64,000 nt of DNA from Rhodophyticola sp. CCM32 (GCF_004751985.1 NZ_CP038492.1:1922001-1986000), one strand, 5' to 3'. Positions 15,199 through 24,714 are shown, counted from the stretch's first letter. Made by a program: numbers and translations. The notes: generated from the sequence alone by a model not told the origin.

Positions 15199-16230
15199 AT
15201 GCGATGTCTCGTTGTTGGCGGTACTGGATTTCTGGGCGGTGCGATTGTGGACGCTTTGATTTCCGATGAGCATTCCGTTTCGATCCTCTCGAGGGGCAAG
15301 ATGGTTGCGGACGTTACGACCGAAGTTGAAGTGATCAAAGCAGATCGGTACGAAGACGTGACTGCGCTGGAAGGTCATCAATTTGACTGGGTCTTTGACA
15401 CCTGCGCATATACTCCGGCATCCGTGCAGCTTTTGCTGCGGGCTTTGCGCCAGAGCCTGACTAGATATGTCCTGATTTCGTCGATATCGGCCTACGGCAC
15501 ATTCACTGAAGAGGGCCTCAGCGAAGAGGCGCCTGTTCCAGATGCATCAACGGAAGATTTTGAAAAGGCGGCAAGTTTGCCACGTGAAGATCGCGCGTCT
15601 GCTTTCGCTTACGGAGATTCTTATGGGCCACTCAAACGTGCATGTGAGAAAAAGGCCGAAGAGCTTCTAGGAGAGCGTGCAACCTCTCTTCGAGTTGGGC
15701 TGCTGGTTGGTGCAGGTGACTACACAGACCGATTAACTTGGTGGGTCCGACGATTGGACGAAGCGATTGGCAAACGCACAAAAGTGCCCGTTCCAGCCCC
15801 GCTTGATCGCTCAGTTCAGATGATTGATGTGAGAGATGCTGCTGCTTTCGCATTGCGATGCGCAAATGACGGGCTGTCAGGTATCTGGAATGTAACGAGC
15901 AAGCCGATTTCGTTTGGCGCTGCTCTTCTTGAGATCGCAAATGTAAGCGGATCGAAAGCCGTGCTCGTTCCGGTGGCTGAGGATATTATCACGAAAGCCC
16001 AAGTCATGCCCTGGACGGATATTCCTCTGTTGGCACCGTCGATACCCGAGTTCAGATATTTCCTTGAAGTCGGAACGGAAAAGGCAGTTTCGGCAGGTCT
16101 TGTTTGCCGCCCATTGTCCGACACGATTGGCCCATTGCTAAATTGGGACAGAGGCCGCAGGGGAATAAGCCTCAAGTGTGGAATGACACAGGATCAAGAG
16201 GCGCTGTTGCTGCAAACCGTCAGGCACTGA
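15199..16230 (+). CDS. NAD-dependent epimerase/dehydratase family protein
   Basis: 343 residues of the extended short-chain dehydrogenase type. The N-terminal Rossmann motif is MRCLVVGGTGFLGGAIVDAL; SISAYGTFTEEG near 105 supplies the Ser, and the YGDSYGPLKRACEK region near 150 carries Tyr and Lys (YGPLK, a YxxxK). The C-terminal part includes VRDAAAFALRCANDGLSGIWNVTS. It could reduce or epimerise a nucleotide sugar or another carbonyl; the substrate is unknown. TGGAG lies 9 nt before the ATG. Codons ending in A or T are much commoner than in neighbouring genes, and its AT-rich upstream region fits recent acquisition. It is divergent from merR. Confidence 0.8.
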   Translation: MRCLVVGGTGFLGGAIVDALISDEHSVSILSRGKMVADVTTEVEVIKADRYEDVTALEGHQFDWVFDTCAYTPASVQLLLRALRQSLTRYVLISSISAYGTFTEEGLSEEAPVPDASTEDFEKAASLPREDRASAFAYGDSYGPLKRACEKKAEELLGERATSLRVGLLVGAGDYTDRLTWWVRRLDEAIGKRTKVPVPAPLDRSVQMIDVRDAAAFALRCANDGLSGIWNVTSKPISFGAALLEIANVSGSKAVLVPVAEDIITKAQVMPWTDIPLLAPSIPEFRYFLEVGTEKAVSAGLVCRPLSDTIGPLLNWDRGRRGISLKCGMTQDQEALLLQTVRH

Positions 16231-16432
16231 CGGCGGGGGCGGAAGGCCGGCATCAGGCAAATCGCATCCCCGTCATGGCACCTCTTTTGTCCGGCTTCAA
16301 ATCCGCTTAAGATGAAATCAGCTGGTCCGCATGCCGCAGAGCCGCCGCATGGTTTTCATCGCCCGCCTCCTGCTATACTGATCGGCATGTGGGAGGGGCC
16401 CTGCCCGGTGGCTCCGTGGATAGAGGTCGTCC

Positions 16433-17341
16433 GTGACTGTCGAGTTCGTGTTATTCCTGTCGCCGGAAGGCATCGCCCTGGCCCACCGCCAGCAGGCGGG
16501 CCATTGGGCACTGATCGGGGACACAGCACTGGATGTGCCCGATCTGGGCAGCGCATTGGCCGGTCTGCGCGAAATGGGCGAGACACGGGGCGGTGCCAAT
16601 TTTCCGACGCTTCTGGTCCTGCCCGACGATCAGCTTCTTTATACGGAACTGGACGGGCTTGGCGGCTCGGCGGCGATCCCCGGCAGGTTGGGCGGGTTAA
16701 CCCCTTACGCGGTGGAGGAACTGGCCTATGACTGGCGCGATCTGGGGGGCGGGCGCGCGGCGCTTGCCGTGGTCGCCCGCGAAACCCTGGACGAGGCCGA
16801 AGGGTTCGCCCGTGACAACGGCTTCAACGGGGTCGGGTTCGCGGCCTCGCCCCCGGTTGAGAAATTTCCCGGCGTCCCGCTTTTCCAACTGGCCGATGAT
16901 GCGCGCGGGCTGACCATGCCCGATAGCGGGCTGGCCTTTGGCCCGGACAGCTGGACCCCGGTTGTGGATGAGATCAGTTCAGCGCCAGACCCTGTGCCAG
17001 ACCCCGCGCCTGAGCCTGTGCCCGAGGCGCCCCCGGTTGATGATCCCGCCCCCGAGGCACCCGCAGAACCCGAGCTGGAAACAGCCCCCCCGGATGAGGT
17101 GGATGACACACCCGATCTGACCCCGGTGGTCAAATCCCGCACAGCCAGACAGGGCAAGGCCAGCTCTGCCCCCGCGGCTCCACCCGCACCGGACGACGCA
17201 TCACAGGATGACCCGACCGACACCCCAGATGACGGGCCAATGCAGATGCCCACGGGGTTTGGCGCCCGGCGCGGCAAAGCCCCTGCCCCCGAGGGGAGGC
17301 GGGCAGTCTGGTCAGCGAACGGGTCAGCCGCTTTGGCCTGA
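16433..17341 (+). CDS. N-terminal part of a frameshifted membrane-associated protein
   Basis: 302 residues, the first part of what looks like one long protein with the next entry. The first 150 or so residues form a compact domain (MTVEFVLFLSPEGIALAHRQ, TLLVLPDDQLLYTELDG, TPYAVEELAYDW) with a vague likeness to the cytoplasmic actin-like domains of pilus/secretion proteins, not enough to name. From about 185 the chain is Pro/Glu/Asp-rich low complexity. The last residues (RRAVWSANGSAALA) are unlike the rest. The -1 frame here reads EAGSLVSERVSRFGLTAP and continues straight into the next entry. The break is probably in GAGGGGAGGCGGG near 17291-17303. Confidence 0.6.
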   Translation: MTVEFVLFLSPEGIALAHRQQAGHWALIGDTALDVPDLGSALAGLREMGETRGGANFPTLLVLPDDQLLYTELDGLGGSAAIPGRLGGLTPYAVEELAYDWRDLGGGRAALAVVARETLDEAEGFARDNGFNGVGFAASPPVEKFPGVPLFQLADDARGLTMPDSGLAFGPDSWTPVVDEISSAPDPVPDPAPEPVPEAPPVDDPAPEAPAEPELETAPPDEVDDTPDLTPVVKSRTARQGKASSAPAAPPAPDDASQDDPTDTPDDGPMQMPTGFGARRGKAPAPEGRRAVWSANGSAALA

Positions 17342-17364
17342 CCGCCCCGGCACGTGATGACACC

Positions 17365-19140
17365 GTGGCACCGGTGACCCCCGCCGAAAACGCCACGCCT
17401 GTGACGCAGAAGACGCCAAACAAGGACATCCCCACAGGGTTGAGCGCCCCCCCCAGGGCGCAACCCGTCGAGACCAGCAATGCCCCGGGCCGTCGCCTGA
17501 CACCTGAACCGGACAGGCGGCTTGGGGACATGCCGCTGCCCACACCCCCTGCCACGGATCAGGATGAGCTTGCGGGGATGCAGGACACCCCCGCACCGGG
17601 GTTTGCGGCCCGGATTATGGCGCGCAAATCCGCTGATACCATCCCCGATCCCGTCATCCTGACCAGAACCGCCGAGGCTGATATGCCGGGGATGGACGGG
17701 CTGCTTGCCCGGCGCGCGCCCGACCGGAGCGGGCCATCGCTGAAAACCGGGCTGATCCTGACCCTGATCCTGCTGCTGATCCTTGCGCTGGTTGCCGTCT
17801 GGTCAGCCCTGTTCCTGCCCGACAGCACCGTGGCCCGCTGGCTGGGCCGCGAGGCGCCGGATGTGCAGGTGGCCACGCCCGTCCCTTCGGCCATAGTCGA
17901 GGCACCCGCAACCGCAGACCGCAGCGAAGACCTGGCCCGGCTGGAACAGCCCGAAACACCGGTAATCGCTCCGGTCCCGCTGCCCCCTGCCCCGCCGCCT
18001 GAGGCGGCCGCCGAACCCGATCTGCCGGATATTGATGCCGATCTTGACCTTGGGCCGGACCCGGTGGACCCCGAAACCCTGCTGCCCTCGCCCGAAGAGA
18101 CCGAGGCGGCCTATGCCACCAGCGGCATCTGGCAACGCCCCCCGGAACAGCCGGTGTTGCCTGACCCGGATGCGGAAGACGAGATCTATATGGCCTCGAT
18201 CGACCCTGTGGTTGTCACCCATGACGCGCTGGCCCTGCCCGGGGCTGAACTGACCCCGGCCCGGCTGGAACATTACGCCTCCCCCCCGCCTTTCGGCACA
18301 AGGTTTGACCTTGACGCGAACGGTCTGATCCGGCCTACGGCCGATGGCGCGTTCACGCCTGACGGCGTGCAGGTCTTTGCAGGTGTGCCCCCGGTGCGTC
18401 CGGTGCCGCGCACAGGCGGCGAAGTCACAGAGACCCCTGAAACCGGTGACAACGCCGAAACAGAAGCCGTGCAAACTGCGCTTCTTGCCAGTTTTCAACC
18501 CACCCCGCGCCCCGCCGATCTGACCGAACGGCGTGAGCGCCAGCTTCTGGGCGGCTTCACTGTCAGCGAACTGGCCAACCGGAGGCCAAGCCCGCGCCCG
18601 CCATCTGTTCAGCAACTGACATTGGCCGCCCGCGAGGCTGAGGCGGCAACAACACCCTCAGAGCAGGGCACGGCTGGCGCGACCTTCGATGCGGATGTGC
18701 TGGCGGGTAATGCAGAACCGGAGGTGCGCGTTATCCAGGCCAGTGCGCTGGCTGTCGCCTCGTCACAGACACCCCGCCTGCGCCCTGGCAATTTTGCGGA
18801 TACGGTGGCCCGGGCCACCCAGGGCCGCGCCGACCAAAGCGGCGCGGCAACGATACAAACCGCCAGTGCACCTGCCAGGGTTCAACCCTCAATCCCCTCC
18901 AGCGCGACGGTCAGCCGGGCGGCCACCAACAGCAATGCCATCAACCTGCGGCGGGTGAACCTGATCGGTGTCAGCGGCACCTCTTCAAACCGGCGCGCCC
19001 TGGTGCGTATGCCGTCCGGCCGGTTCGTACGGGTCACGGTTGGCGACCGCGTCGATGGGGGCCGGGTTGCGGCCATCGGTGAGAATACACTGCAATATGT
19101 GAAGAACGGCCGGAATATCACCCTGGAAGTGCCTGGCTGA
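17365..19140 (+). CDS. C-terminal part of the frameshifted membrane protein (TM plus PilP-like C-terminus)
   Basis: 591 residues as bounded by the first GTG, but there is no credible ribosome site. The frame is open from 17233, so this is most likely the downstream part of the preceding gene (about 900 residues if joined). One transmembrane helix lies near 127-150 (TGLILTLILLLILALVAVW). Around it are Pro/Ala/Glu-rich segments. The C-terminal 65 residues form a conserved-looking small domain (LRRVNLIGVSGTSSNRRALV, MPSGRFVRVTVGDRVDGGRV) reminiscent of the GspC/PilP homology region. This would suit a single-span envelope protein with a long periplasmic linker. Function is unknown. A double-hairpin repeat follows. 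Confidence 0.6.
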   Translation: MAPVTPAENATPVTQKTPNKDIPTGLSAPPRAQPVETSNAPGRRLTPEPDRRLGDMPLPTPPATDQDELAGMQDTPAPGFAARIMARKSADTIPDPVILTRTAEADMPGMDGLLARRAPDRSGPSLKTGLILTLILLLILALVAVWSALFLPDSTVARWLGREAPDVQVATPVPSAIVEAPATADRSEDLARLEQPETPVIAPVPLPPAPPPEAAAEPDLPDIDADLDLGPDPVDPETLLPSPEETEAAYATSGIWQRPPEQPVLPDPDAEDEIYMASIDPVVVTHDALALPGAELTPARLEHYASPPPFGTRFDLDANGLIRPTADGAFTPDGVQVFAGVPPVRPVPRTGGEVTETPETGDNAETEAVQTALLASFQPTPRPADLTERRERQLLGGFTVSELANRRPSPRPPSVQQLTLAAREAEAATTPSEQGTAGATFDADVLAGNAEPEVRVIQASALAVASSQTPRLRPGNFADTVARATQGRADQSGAATIQTASAPARVQPSIPSSATVSRAATNSNAINLRRVNLIGVSGTSSNRRALVRMPSGRFVRVTVGDRVDGGRVAAIGENTLQYVKNGRNITLEVPG

Positions 19141-19171
19141 TCCATCAGGCATGGCCCGCTATCGGCTGACC

Positions 19172-19213
19172 GGATTTCTCGAGAAATCCTTGTGGAAAAC
19201 GCGCGTTTTCCAC
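19172..19213. repeat. Double-hairpin intergenic repeat, family A copy 2
   Basis: GGATTTCTCGAGAAATCC (perfect 18-nt palindrome), then TT, then a perfect 22-nt palindrome with arms GTGGAAAACGC/GCGTTTTCCAC. Compared with copy 1, base changes in one arm are matched in the other. It lies between the convergent membrane-protein gene and mgtE. Confidence 0.75.
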
Positions 19214-19239
19214 CTTTTCGCGATGTTTCTCAGCCCTCT

Positions 19240-20622
19240 CTACAACACCAGAACCGCCAGTCCCAGAAAGGCGAAGAACCCCACCACATCGGTCACCGTG
19301 GTCACAAAGGCGCCGGAGGCCAGCGCCGGGTCCACCCCCAGACGGTTCAGGATCACCGGCACCATGATCCCCGCCAGACCGGCCACCAGCAGATTGATCA
19401 CCATCGCCACCGCGATCACCCCGCCCAAAGCGGGTGAGCCGAACCAGATCAGCCCCACCACCCCCATGACCAGTGCAAAGACCAGCCCGTTGATCAGCCC
19501 GACGCCTGCCTCACGGCCCACAACCCGCACCAGATTCGCGCGGGTCAGATCCTTGGTTGCAAGTGCGCGCACCGCCACGGTCAGGCTTTGCGTCCCCGCA
19601 TTGCCGCCCATCGAGGCCACGATCGGCATCAGCACCGCAAGCGCCACCAATTGCGAGATCGCCGCCTCGAATTGCGCAATGACCAGCGAGGCCATGATCG
19701 CGGTCACCAGATTGACCCCCAGCCAGGGCAGGCGCTGGCGGGTCGTCTCGAACACCCGGTCATTCAGCCCGCCCTCGCCGACACCGGCCAGACGCAGAAT
19801 ATCCTCCTGCGCCTCTGCATCCAGCACAACCATCGCATCGTCGATGGTGATCACCCCTACCAGCCGCCCGTCATCATCCACCACCGGGGCGGAAATCAGG
19901 TGATACTGGTTGAAGGCATAGGCCACTTCCTCCTCGGGCTGGGTGCCCGGGATGATCCGGAAACTGTCTTCGGTGATCCCGTTCAACGCCACATCACGCG
20001 GCGTCGACAACATCCGCCCCAGGGTCACATAGCCGGTGGGTTTCATCCGCGGGTCGACCAGAACCACATGATAGAACTGCTCGGGCAGATCCGCCTTGTG
20101 GCGGCGCAGATGGTCGATCATCTCGCCCACGGTCCAATGCTCGGGCGCGCGCACCACCTCGCGCTGCATCAGACGCCCGGCGCTCTCCTCGGGAAAGCTC
20201 AGCGCCTCTTCAACCGCCGCCCGATCCGCCTCATCCAGCGCACCCAGGATCGCCTCTTGCTGCGCATCCTCCAGATCCTCGACCAGATCGACCACATCAT
20301 CGCTGTCCAGCTCGCGCACCGCGCCGGCCAGCACATGGTCGGGCAGGAACGCGATGACATCTTCGCGCAACCCCTCGGTCAGCTCCGACAGCACCTCGCC
20401 ATCAATGCCAGTGGACCATAATTGCAGCAGCGCTTCGCGTTCCGCGCCCGAGATCTGTTCCAGAAGGTCGGCGATATCCGCCGGGTGCAACGGCTCCAAC
20501 AGCGCATCAATGGCCGCCACATCATCGCCCAGCACCGCCCGGCGCACCTGCCCGCGCAGGCTTTCATCCAGCGCATAGCTGTCTCTGTCTTCCAAAAGGA
20601 TGTCACCCGCGTCACCGGCCAT
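19240..20622 (-). CDS. mgtE: Magnesium transporter MgtE
   Basis: 460 residues. Order of domains: an N-terminal superhelical domain with MgtE repeats (LLEPLHPADIADLLEQISG; SDDVVDLVEDLEDAQQEAIL), two CBS domains (about 140-260, e.g. MLSTPRDVALNGITED and VVDDDGRLVGVITIDD) and five transmembrane helices from about 285, with the pore signature PIVASMGGNAGTQSLTVAVR. MgtE is an inner-membrane Mg2+ channel gated by cytoplasmic Mg2+ bound to the N and CBS domains. GAGGTGG lies just ahead of the ATG. It stands alone and is convergent with the preceding gene. Confidence 0.96.
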   Translation of the reverse strand: MAGDAGDILLEDRDSYALDESLRGQVRRAVLGDDVAAIDALLEPLHPADIADLLEQISGAEREALLQLWSTGIDGEVLSELTEGLREDVIAFLPDHVLAGAVRELDSDDVVDLVEDLEDAQQEAILGALDEADRAAVEEALSFPEESAGRLMQREVVRAPEHWTVGEMIDHLRRHKADLPEQFYHVVLVDPRMKPTGYVTLGRMLSTPRDVALNGITEDSFRIIPGTQPEEEVAYAFNQYHLISAPVVDDDGRLVGVITIDDAMVVLDAEAQEDILRLAGVGEGGLNDRVFETTRQRLPWLGVNLVTAIMASLVIAQFEAAISQLVALAVLMPIVASMGGNAGTQSLTVAVRALATKDLTRANLVRVVGREAGVGLINGLVFALVMGVVGLIWFGSPALGGVIAVAMVINLLVAGLAGIMVPVILNRLGVDPALASGAFVTTVTDVVGFFAFLGLAVLVL

Positions 20623-20721
20623 GGACCACCTCGCACCCTGAAATTCGATTTTTGCCTAACACAGCCCTGTTGAGACGGCTATGACAGGGGTGGCAAAAAT
20701 TGCAACGGGCAAGGATTTCCG

Positions 20722-22005
20722 ATGGGCGAGACATTGCTACTGGGCCAGACCCTGGCCTTTACCGGCGACCCGTTTGCAGAGGGGCCGGATGCGGCCCGGC
20801 ACGACCCATATGGCGCGGTCCTGATCCGCGACGGAAAAATCGCCGCCACGGGCACCGCCGACACCCTGCGCAGGGCATATCCAGGGGCCTGGATCACCGA
20901 TCATGGCGATGCCCTGATCCTGCCCGGTTTCATCGACGCCCATGCCCATTACCCGCAGACCGCAATCATCGCCTCCTGGGGCAAACGCCTGATCGACTGG
21001 CTGAACAGCTATACCTTCCCCGAGGAAATGCGCTTTGCCGATCCGGCCTATGCGGCGAAAACCGCCAAACGCTATTTCGATCTGACCCTGGCCCATGGCA
21101 CCACCACAATGGCCAGCTATTGCACCATCCACCCGGACAGCGTCGATGCGTTCTTTGCCGAGGCCAAGGCCCGGAACCTGCGCGTGCTGGCCGGGAAAAC
21201 CTGCATGGATCGTGACACCGCACCCGAGGGTCTGCGCGACAGCGCGCAATCCGCCTATGATGACAGCAAGGCCCTGCTGAACCGCTGGCACGGGCAGGGC
21301 CGGCTCAGCTATGTCATCACACCGCGTTTCTCCCCCACCTCCACACCGGCGCAGCTTTCGGCCCTCGGCGCATTATGGGCGGAACACCCGGATTGCCTGA
21401 TGCAGACCCATCTGAGCGAACAGAGTGATGAAATTGCCTGGGTCAAATCCCTCTACCCCGATGCGCGCGATTATCTGGACACTTATGAAGCCCATGGCCT
21501 GCTTGGCCCGAACGCCGTGTTCGGCCATGCCATCCATCTGGAACCCCGCGAGATCGTGCGCCTGAGCGAGACCGGCGCGGCGCTGATCCATTGCCCGACC
21601 TCGAACAGCTTCATCGGCTCCGGCCTGTTCGACATGACCCTCGCGCAGGTAGTTCGCGTGGGGCTCGCCAGCGATACCGGCGGCGGCTCCAGCTTCTCGA
21701 TGCTCCGCACCATGGCTGCGGCTTATGAGATCGCCCAGCTGCGCGGCAATGCCCTGCACCCCGCCCAACTGCTCTGGCTCGCCACAACAGGCTCTGCCAA
21801 AGCCCTGAACCTGCAAGACAAGATCGGCACGCTCGCCCCGGGGATGGAGGCTGACCTGATCACCCTCAACCTTGCATCGACCCCCGCCATCGCCCAACGC
21901 AAGGCCCGCGCCAAAGATATCTGGGAGGCGGTCTTCCCCACCATCATGATGGGCGATGACCGCGCCGTCACCCAAACCTATATCGCGGGCCAGCCGCTGA
22001 AATAA
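20722..22005 (+). CDS. guaD: Guanine deaminase
   Basis: 427-residue amidohydrolase that converts guanine to xanthine and ammonia. Zinc ligands His74 and His76 are in LPGFIDAHAHYPQT. The rest of the site shows as LAGKTCMDRD, HLSEQSDEI, FGHAIHL and the Asp of ASDTGGGSSFSML. These blocks are specific to guanine deaminase within the superfamily. It is single-gene, divergent from mgtE by about 100 nt, and converges on glmM across a repeat-rich gap. It sits on the same chromosome stretch as pyrimidine degradation but not near it. Confidence 0.93.
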   Translation: MGETLLLGQTLAFTGDPFAEGPDAARHDPYGAVLIRDGKIAATGTADTLRRAYPGAWITDHGDALILPGFIDAHAHYPQTAIIASWGKRLIDWLNSYTFPEEMRFADPAYAAKTAKRYFDLTLAHGTTTMASYCTIHPDSVDAFFAEAKARNLRVLAGKTCMDRDTAPEGLRDSAQSAYDDSKALLNRWHGQGRLSYVITPRFSPTSTPAQLSALGALWAEHPDCLMQTHLSEQSDEIAWVKSLYPDARDYLDTYEAHGLLGPNAVFGHAIHLEPREIVRLSETGAALIHCPTSNSFIGSGLFDMTLAQVVRVGLASDTGGGSSFSMLRTMAAAYEIAQLRGNALHPAQLLWLATTGSAKALNLQDKIGTLAPGMEADLITLNLASTPAIAQRKARAKDIWEAVFPTIMMGDDRAVTQTYIAGQPLK

Positions 22006-22029
22006 AGCGTTTTGCTGACCCAAAGCTGT

Positions 22030-22066
22030 CTTCTCTATCTCAAAAATACTTCCGCCGGAGGCATCC
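22030..22066 (-). repeat. Short CCGCCGGAGGC repeat, family C copy 1
   Basis: Reads on the plus strand CTTCTCTATCTCAAAAATAC followed by TTCCGCCGGAGGCATCC. The GCCTCCGGCGG core, an AT-rich ATTTTTGA centre and a GAGAAG tail recur at 22271, 35612 and 62239. It starts shortly after the guaD stop. Confidence 0.65.
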
Positions 22067-22166
22067 CAAGCCTTCCGCGATCACAACAGCAGACCAATAC
22101 CCTCAAACGCCCGGCCTTGAACCTGCATCAAATACAGTAATCTCAGATGCAAATGCGCCCTGGGGG

Positions 22167-22208
22167 GTGGAAAACTCCAGTTTTCCACATGGAATTCTTG
22201 AGAATTCC
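22167..22208. repeat. Double-hairpin intergenic repeat, family A copy 3 (inverted)
   Basis: The two hairpins occur in the reverse order: arms GTGGAAAACT/AGTTTTCCAC with loop CC, then AT, then GGAATTCTTGAGAATTCC (8-bp arms). It lies in the middle of the guaD-glmM convergent gap. Confidence 0.75.
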
Positions 22209-22270
22209 GGCGCTCGGAATTTGCGATGGGGTCGCCCCTGCAAACCGCAAAGCGCGATAGTCGAGGGGCC

Positions 22271-22307
22271 GGATGCCTTCGGCGAGGATATTTGAAAAGC
22301 AGAGAAG
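22271..22307 (+). repeat. Short CCGCCGGAGGC repeat, family C copy 2 (diverged)
   Basis: GGATGCCTTCGGCGAGGATA followed by TTTGAAAAGCAGAGAAG. This is the family C layout in the opposite orientation to copy 1, with several changes in the core. It lies close to the 3' end of glmM. Confidence 0.55.
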
Positions 22308-22329
22308 CGAGGGCGTCATAAATCAGGGG

Positions 22330-23673
22330 TCAGACCGCCGCTTCCACCGCACCGACAATCTCATCAACCACCGCCAGCATCAGTGCCTCATCCTCGGCCT
22401 CCGCCATCACCCGGATCAAGGGCTCGGTGCCTGATTTGCGGATCAAAAGCCGCCCCTGCCCGTTCAGCTTCGCTTCTCCGGCGGCAATCGCGGCCTGCAC
22501 GGCGGGCGTATCCAACGGCAATTGCCCGCTGGCATAGCGCACATTCTTCAACAGCTGCGGCACGGTCTCAAAACTCCGCGCCAGCGCGCTTGCAGGCTGC
22601 CCGGTCCGCACCATTTCAGCCAGAAACTGTAACCCCGCGATCAACCCGTCCCCGGTGGTGGCATAATCGGTCATCACGATATGGCCCGATTGCTCGCCAC
22701 CCAGGTTCAGCCCGTGCCGGCGCATCGCCTCCACCACATAGCGGTCACCCACCGGCGTCCGGTGCAGATCAATCGAGCGTTCCGCCAGATACCGTTCCAG
22801 CCCCAGATTTGACATCACGGTCGCGGCCAGGGTCTGCCCTTTCAGGCGCCCCTCTTCGGCCCAGCGATTGGCAAACAGCGCCATGATCTGGTCGCCATCG
22901 GCCACAAGACCGGTTTCATCAATCAGCATCACCCGGTCTGCATCCCCATCCAGACATATGCCCAGATCGGCACCCATCTCACGAATTTTCGCCGCCGCCG
23001 TCTCCGGCGCGGTAGAGCCGACCCCGTCATTGATATTATGCCCGTCCGGGCTGACCCCGATCGCCACAACATCGGCGCCAAGCTCCCACAACACCTCTGG
23101 CGCGGCCCGATAGGCCGCGCCATTGGCGCAATCCACCACAACTTTCAATCCATCCAGCCTGAGCCCGGTTGGAAACGTGCTTTTCACCCGCTCCATATAG
23201 CGGAACCGGCCATCGTCAATCCGTTTGGCGCGGCCGATATTCTCTGCTTTTGCGGGGTGTATATCCCCCCCCAGCAGGGCCTCGATCTCTGCCTCGGCCT
23301 CATCAGACAGCTTGTACCCGTCGGGCCCGAACAGTTTGATCCCATTATCGGTTGCCGGGTTGTGGGAGGCGGAAATCATCACCCCCACATCCGCTCGCAT
23401 TGACGTGGTCAACAACCCCACCGCCGGTGTCGGCACCGGACCCAGCAGCAGCACATTCATCCCGGTCGATGTGAAACCCGCCGTCAGCGCATTCTCGATC
23501 ATATAGCCCGACAGCCGTGTATCCTTGCCGATCACCACCCGGTGCGCCCGACTGCCATCGGTGCGGAAATACCGCCCCGCCGCCGCCCCGAGGCGCAGGG
23601 CCAACTCGGCAGTCATCGGAAAATCATTGGCCCGTCCCCGCACCCCATCGGTGCCAAACAGCTTGCGTGTCAT
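22330..23673 (-). CDS. glmM: Phosphoglucosamine mutase
   Basis: 447 residues, the canonical GlmM length. It interconverts glucosamine-6-phosphate and glucosamine-1-phosphate on the way to UDP-GlcNAc. The start [13 protein letters not shown] is diagnostic, the phosphoserine is Ser103 in [17 protein letters not shown], the Mg2+ loop is [13 protein letters not shown], the sugar loop GGEQSGHIV, and the phosphate loop [12 protein letters not shown]. It follows folP by 15 nt, as in many bacteria, and both probably share a transcript. Its product feeds the wall and lipid A genes at the other end of the window. Confidence 0.96.
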   Translation of the reverse strand: MTRKLFGTDGVRGRANDFPMTAELALRLGAAAGRYFRTDGSRAHRVVIGKDTRLSGYMIENALTAGFTSTGMNVLLLGPVPTPAVGLLTTSMRADVGVMISASHNPATDNGIKLFGPDGYKLSDEAEAEIEALLGGDIHPAKAENIGRAKRIDDGRFRYMERVKSTFPTGLRLDGLKVVVDCANGAAYRAAPEVLWELGADVVAIGVSPDGHNINDGVGSTAPETAAAKIREMGADLGICLDGDADRVMLIDETGLVADGDQIMALFANRWAEEGRLKGQTLAATVMSNLGLERYLAERSIDLHRTPVGDRYVVEAMRRHGLNLGGEQSGHIVMTDYATTGDGLIAGLQFLAEMVRTGQPASALARSFETVPQLLKNVRYASGQLPLDTPAVQAAIAAGEAKLNGQGRLLIRKSGTEPLIRVMAEAEDEALMLAVVDEIVGAVEAAV

Positions 23674-23688
23674 GCCTTTATTGCCCCC

Positions 23689-24714
23689 TCACAACCCGGC
23701 TCCGGGCGCTGCCCCGCTTGCTGTCGACCAGAGCGAGATCATTTGCCTGTGCACCTCTATATCATGAACGCGCAGCATCTGTATCCCCTGCGACAGCGCC
23801 CATAAGCCAACCGCCGCCGATGCCGCGCCCCGCGCCTCGGGCGGGTCCACATCCGCGATCCGCCCGATCATGCCCTTGCGGGACACCCCCAGCAGCACCC
23901 CGCAGCCGAGACCGTGAAACAGGCTGATCCGGGTCAGCAGCGCCAGGTTATGCGGGTCGCGTTTGCCAAAGCCGATGCCCGGGTCCACCATGATCCGATG
24001 GCGCGGAATACCCGCGGCCTCGGCCCGGGTCACGGCGGCCTCCAGCGCGTCATAGACATCGAGCAGCACATGGTCATAGCGCGGATCATCCTGCATCGTT
24101 TCCGGCACACCTTCGGAATGCATCAAGATGACCGGCACACCTGCATCCGCCGCCACCTGCGCCAGACCGGGGTCGAAATGCAGGCCCGAGATGTCATTCA
24201 CCACCCCCGCCCCTGCGGCGAGCGCGGCCTTTGCCACAACCCCTTTGCGGGTGTCGATGCTGATCGGCGCCGTCACGCCACCCGCCCTCAACGCGGCGAT
24301 CACTGGAACGGTGCGCGCAATTTCTTCCCCGGCGGGCACTTCCACCGCCCCGGGCCGGGTTGATTCGCCCCCGATATCCAGCATGTCGGCCCCGGTTTCC
24401 AACATCTCCTGCACACGCCGCAGCGCCGCATCCGGGGCATTGAAACGCCCGCCATCGGAAAAACTGTCAGGTGTGAGGTTCAGAATACCCATGATCCGGG
24501 GGGCATCCAGCGACACATCACAGATATCGGCCCGCGGCGCGGTCAACCGTGCCAGCACATCCTGCGGGACAGCTTCGACCGGAACAACCCGCGACACCGC
24601 ATCGCGGGACAGAACCTCGACCTGGGTGAAGCGGCACCAGCCATCTGCCAGCACCCGCGCGCCCGGAACAGCAGCGGGGTCATGCAACGGAATTGGTCTG
24701 AAATAACGTGCCAT
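23689..24714 (-). CDS. folP: Dihydropteroate synthase
   Basis: 341 residues. It condenses 4-aminobenzoate with dihydropterin pyrophosphate in folate synthesis and is the sulfonamide target. The TIM barrel starts near 72 with IMGILNLTPDSFSDGGRF, then DMLDIGGESTRPGA, ISIDTRKGVVAKAAL, GVVNDISGLHFD and the later MVDPGIGFGKRDPHN and GVSRKGMIGR. The about 70-residue N-terminal part before the barrel is longer than in E. coli FolP. It is first in folP-glmM; folB is encoded nearby on the same strand, separated by a GNAT gene on the opposite strand. Confidence 0.95.
   Translation of the reverse strand: MARYFRPIPLHDPAAVPGARVLADGWCRFTQVEVLSRDAVSRVVPVEAVPQDVLARLTAPRADICDVSLDAPRIMGILNLTPDSFSDGGRFNAPDAALRRVQEMLETGADMLDIGGESTRPGAVEVPAGEEIARTVPVIAALRAGGVTAPISIDTRKGVVAKAALAAGAGVVNDISGLHFDPGLAQVAADAGVPVILMHSEGVPETMQDDPRYDHVLLDVYDALEAAVTRAEAAGIPRHRIMVDPGIGFGKRDPHNLALLTRISLFHGLGCGVLLGVSRKGMIGRIADVDPPEARGAASAAVGLWALSQGIQMLRVHDIEVHRQMISLWSTASGAAPGAGL

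Larger units (their letters stand above)
22006..22329. other. Repeat-filled convergent gap between guaD and glmM
   Basis: This 324-nt gap has no gene. It holds a family C element on each side (opposite orientations) and a family A double hairpin in the middle. Between them is unremarkable sequence, including an AT-richer stretch near 22100-22145. Confidence 0.7.
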
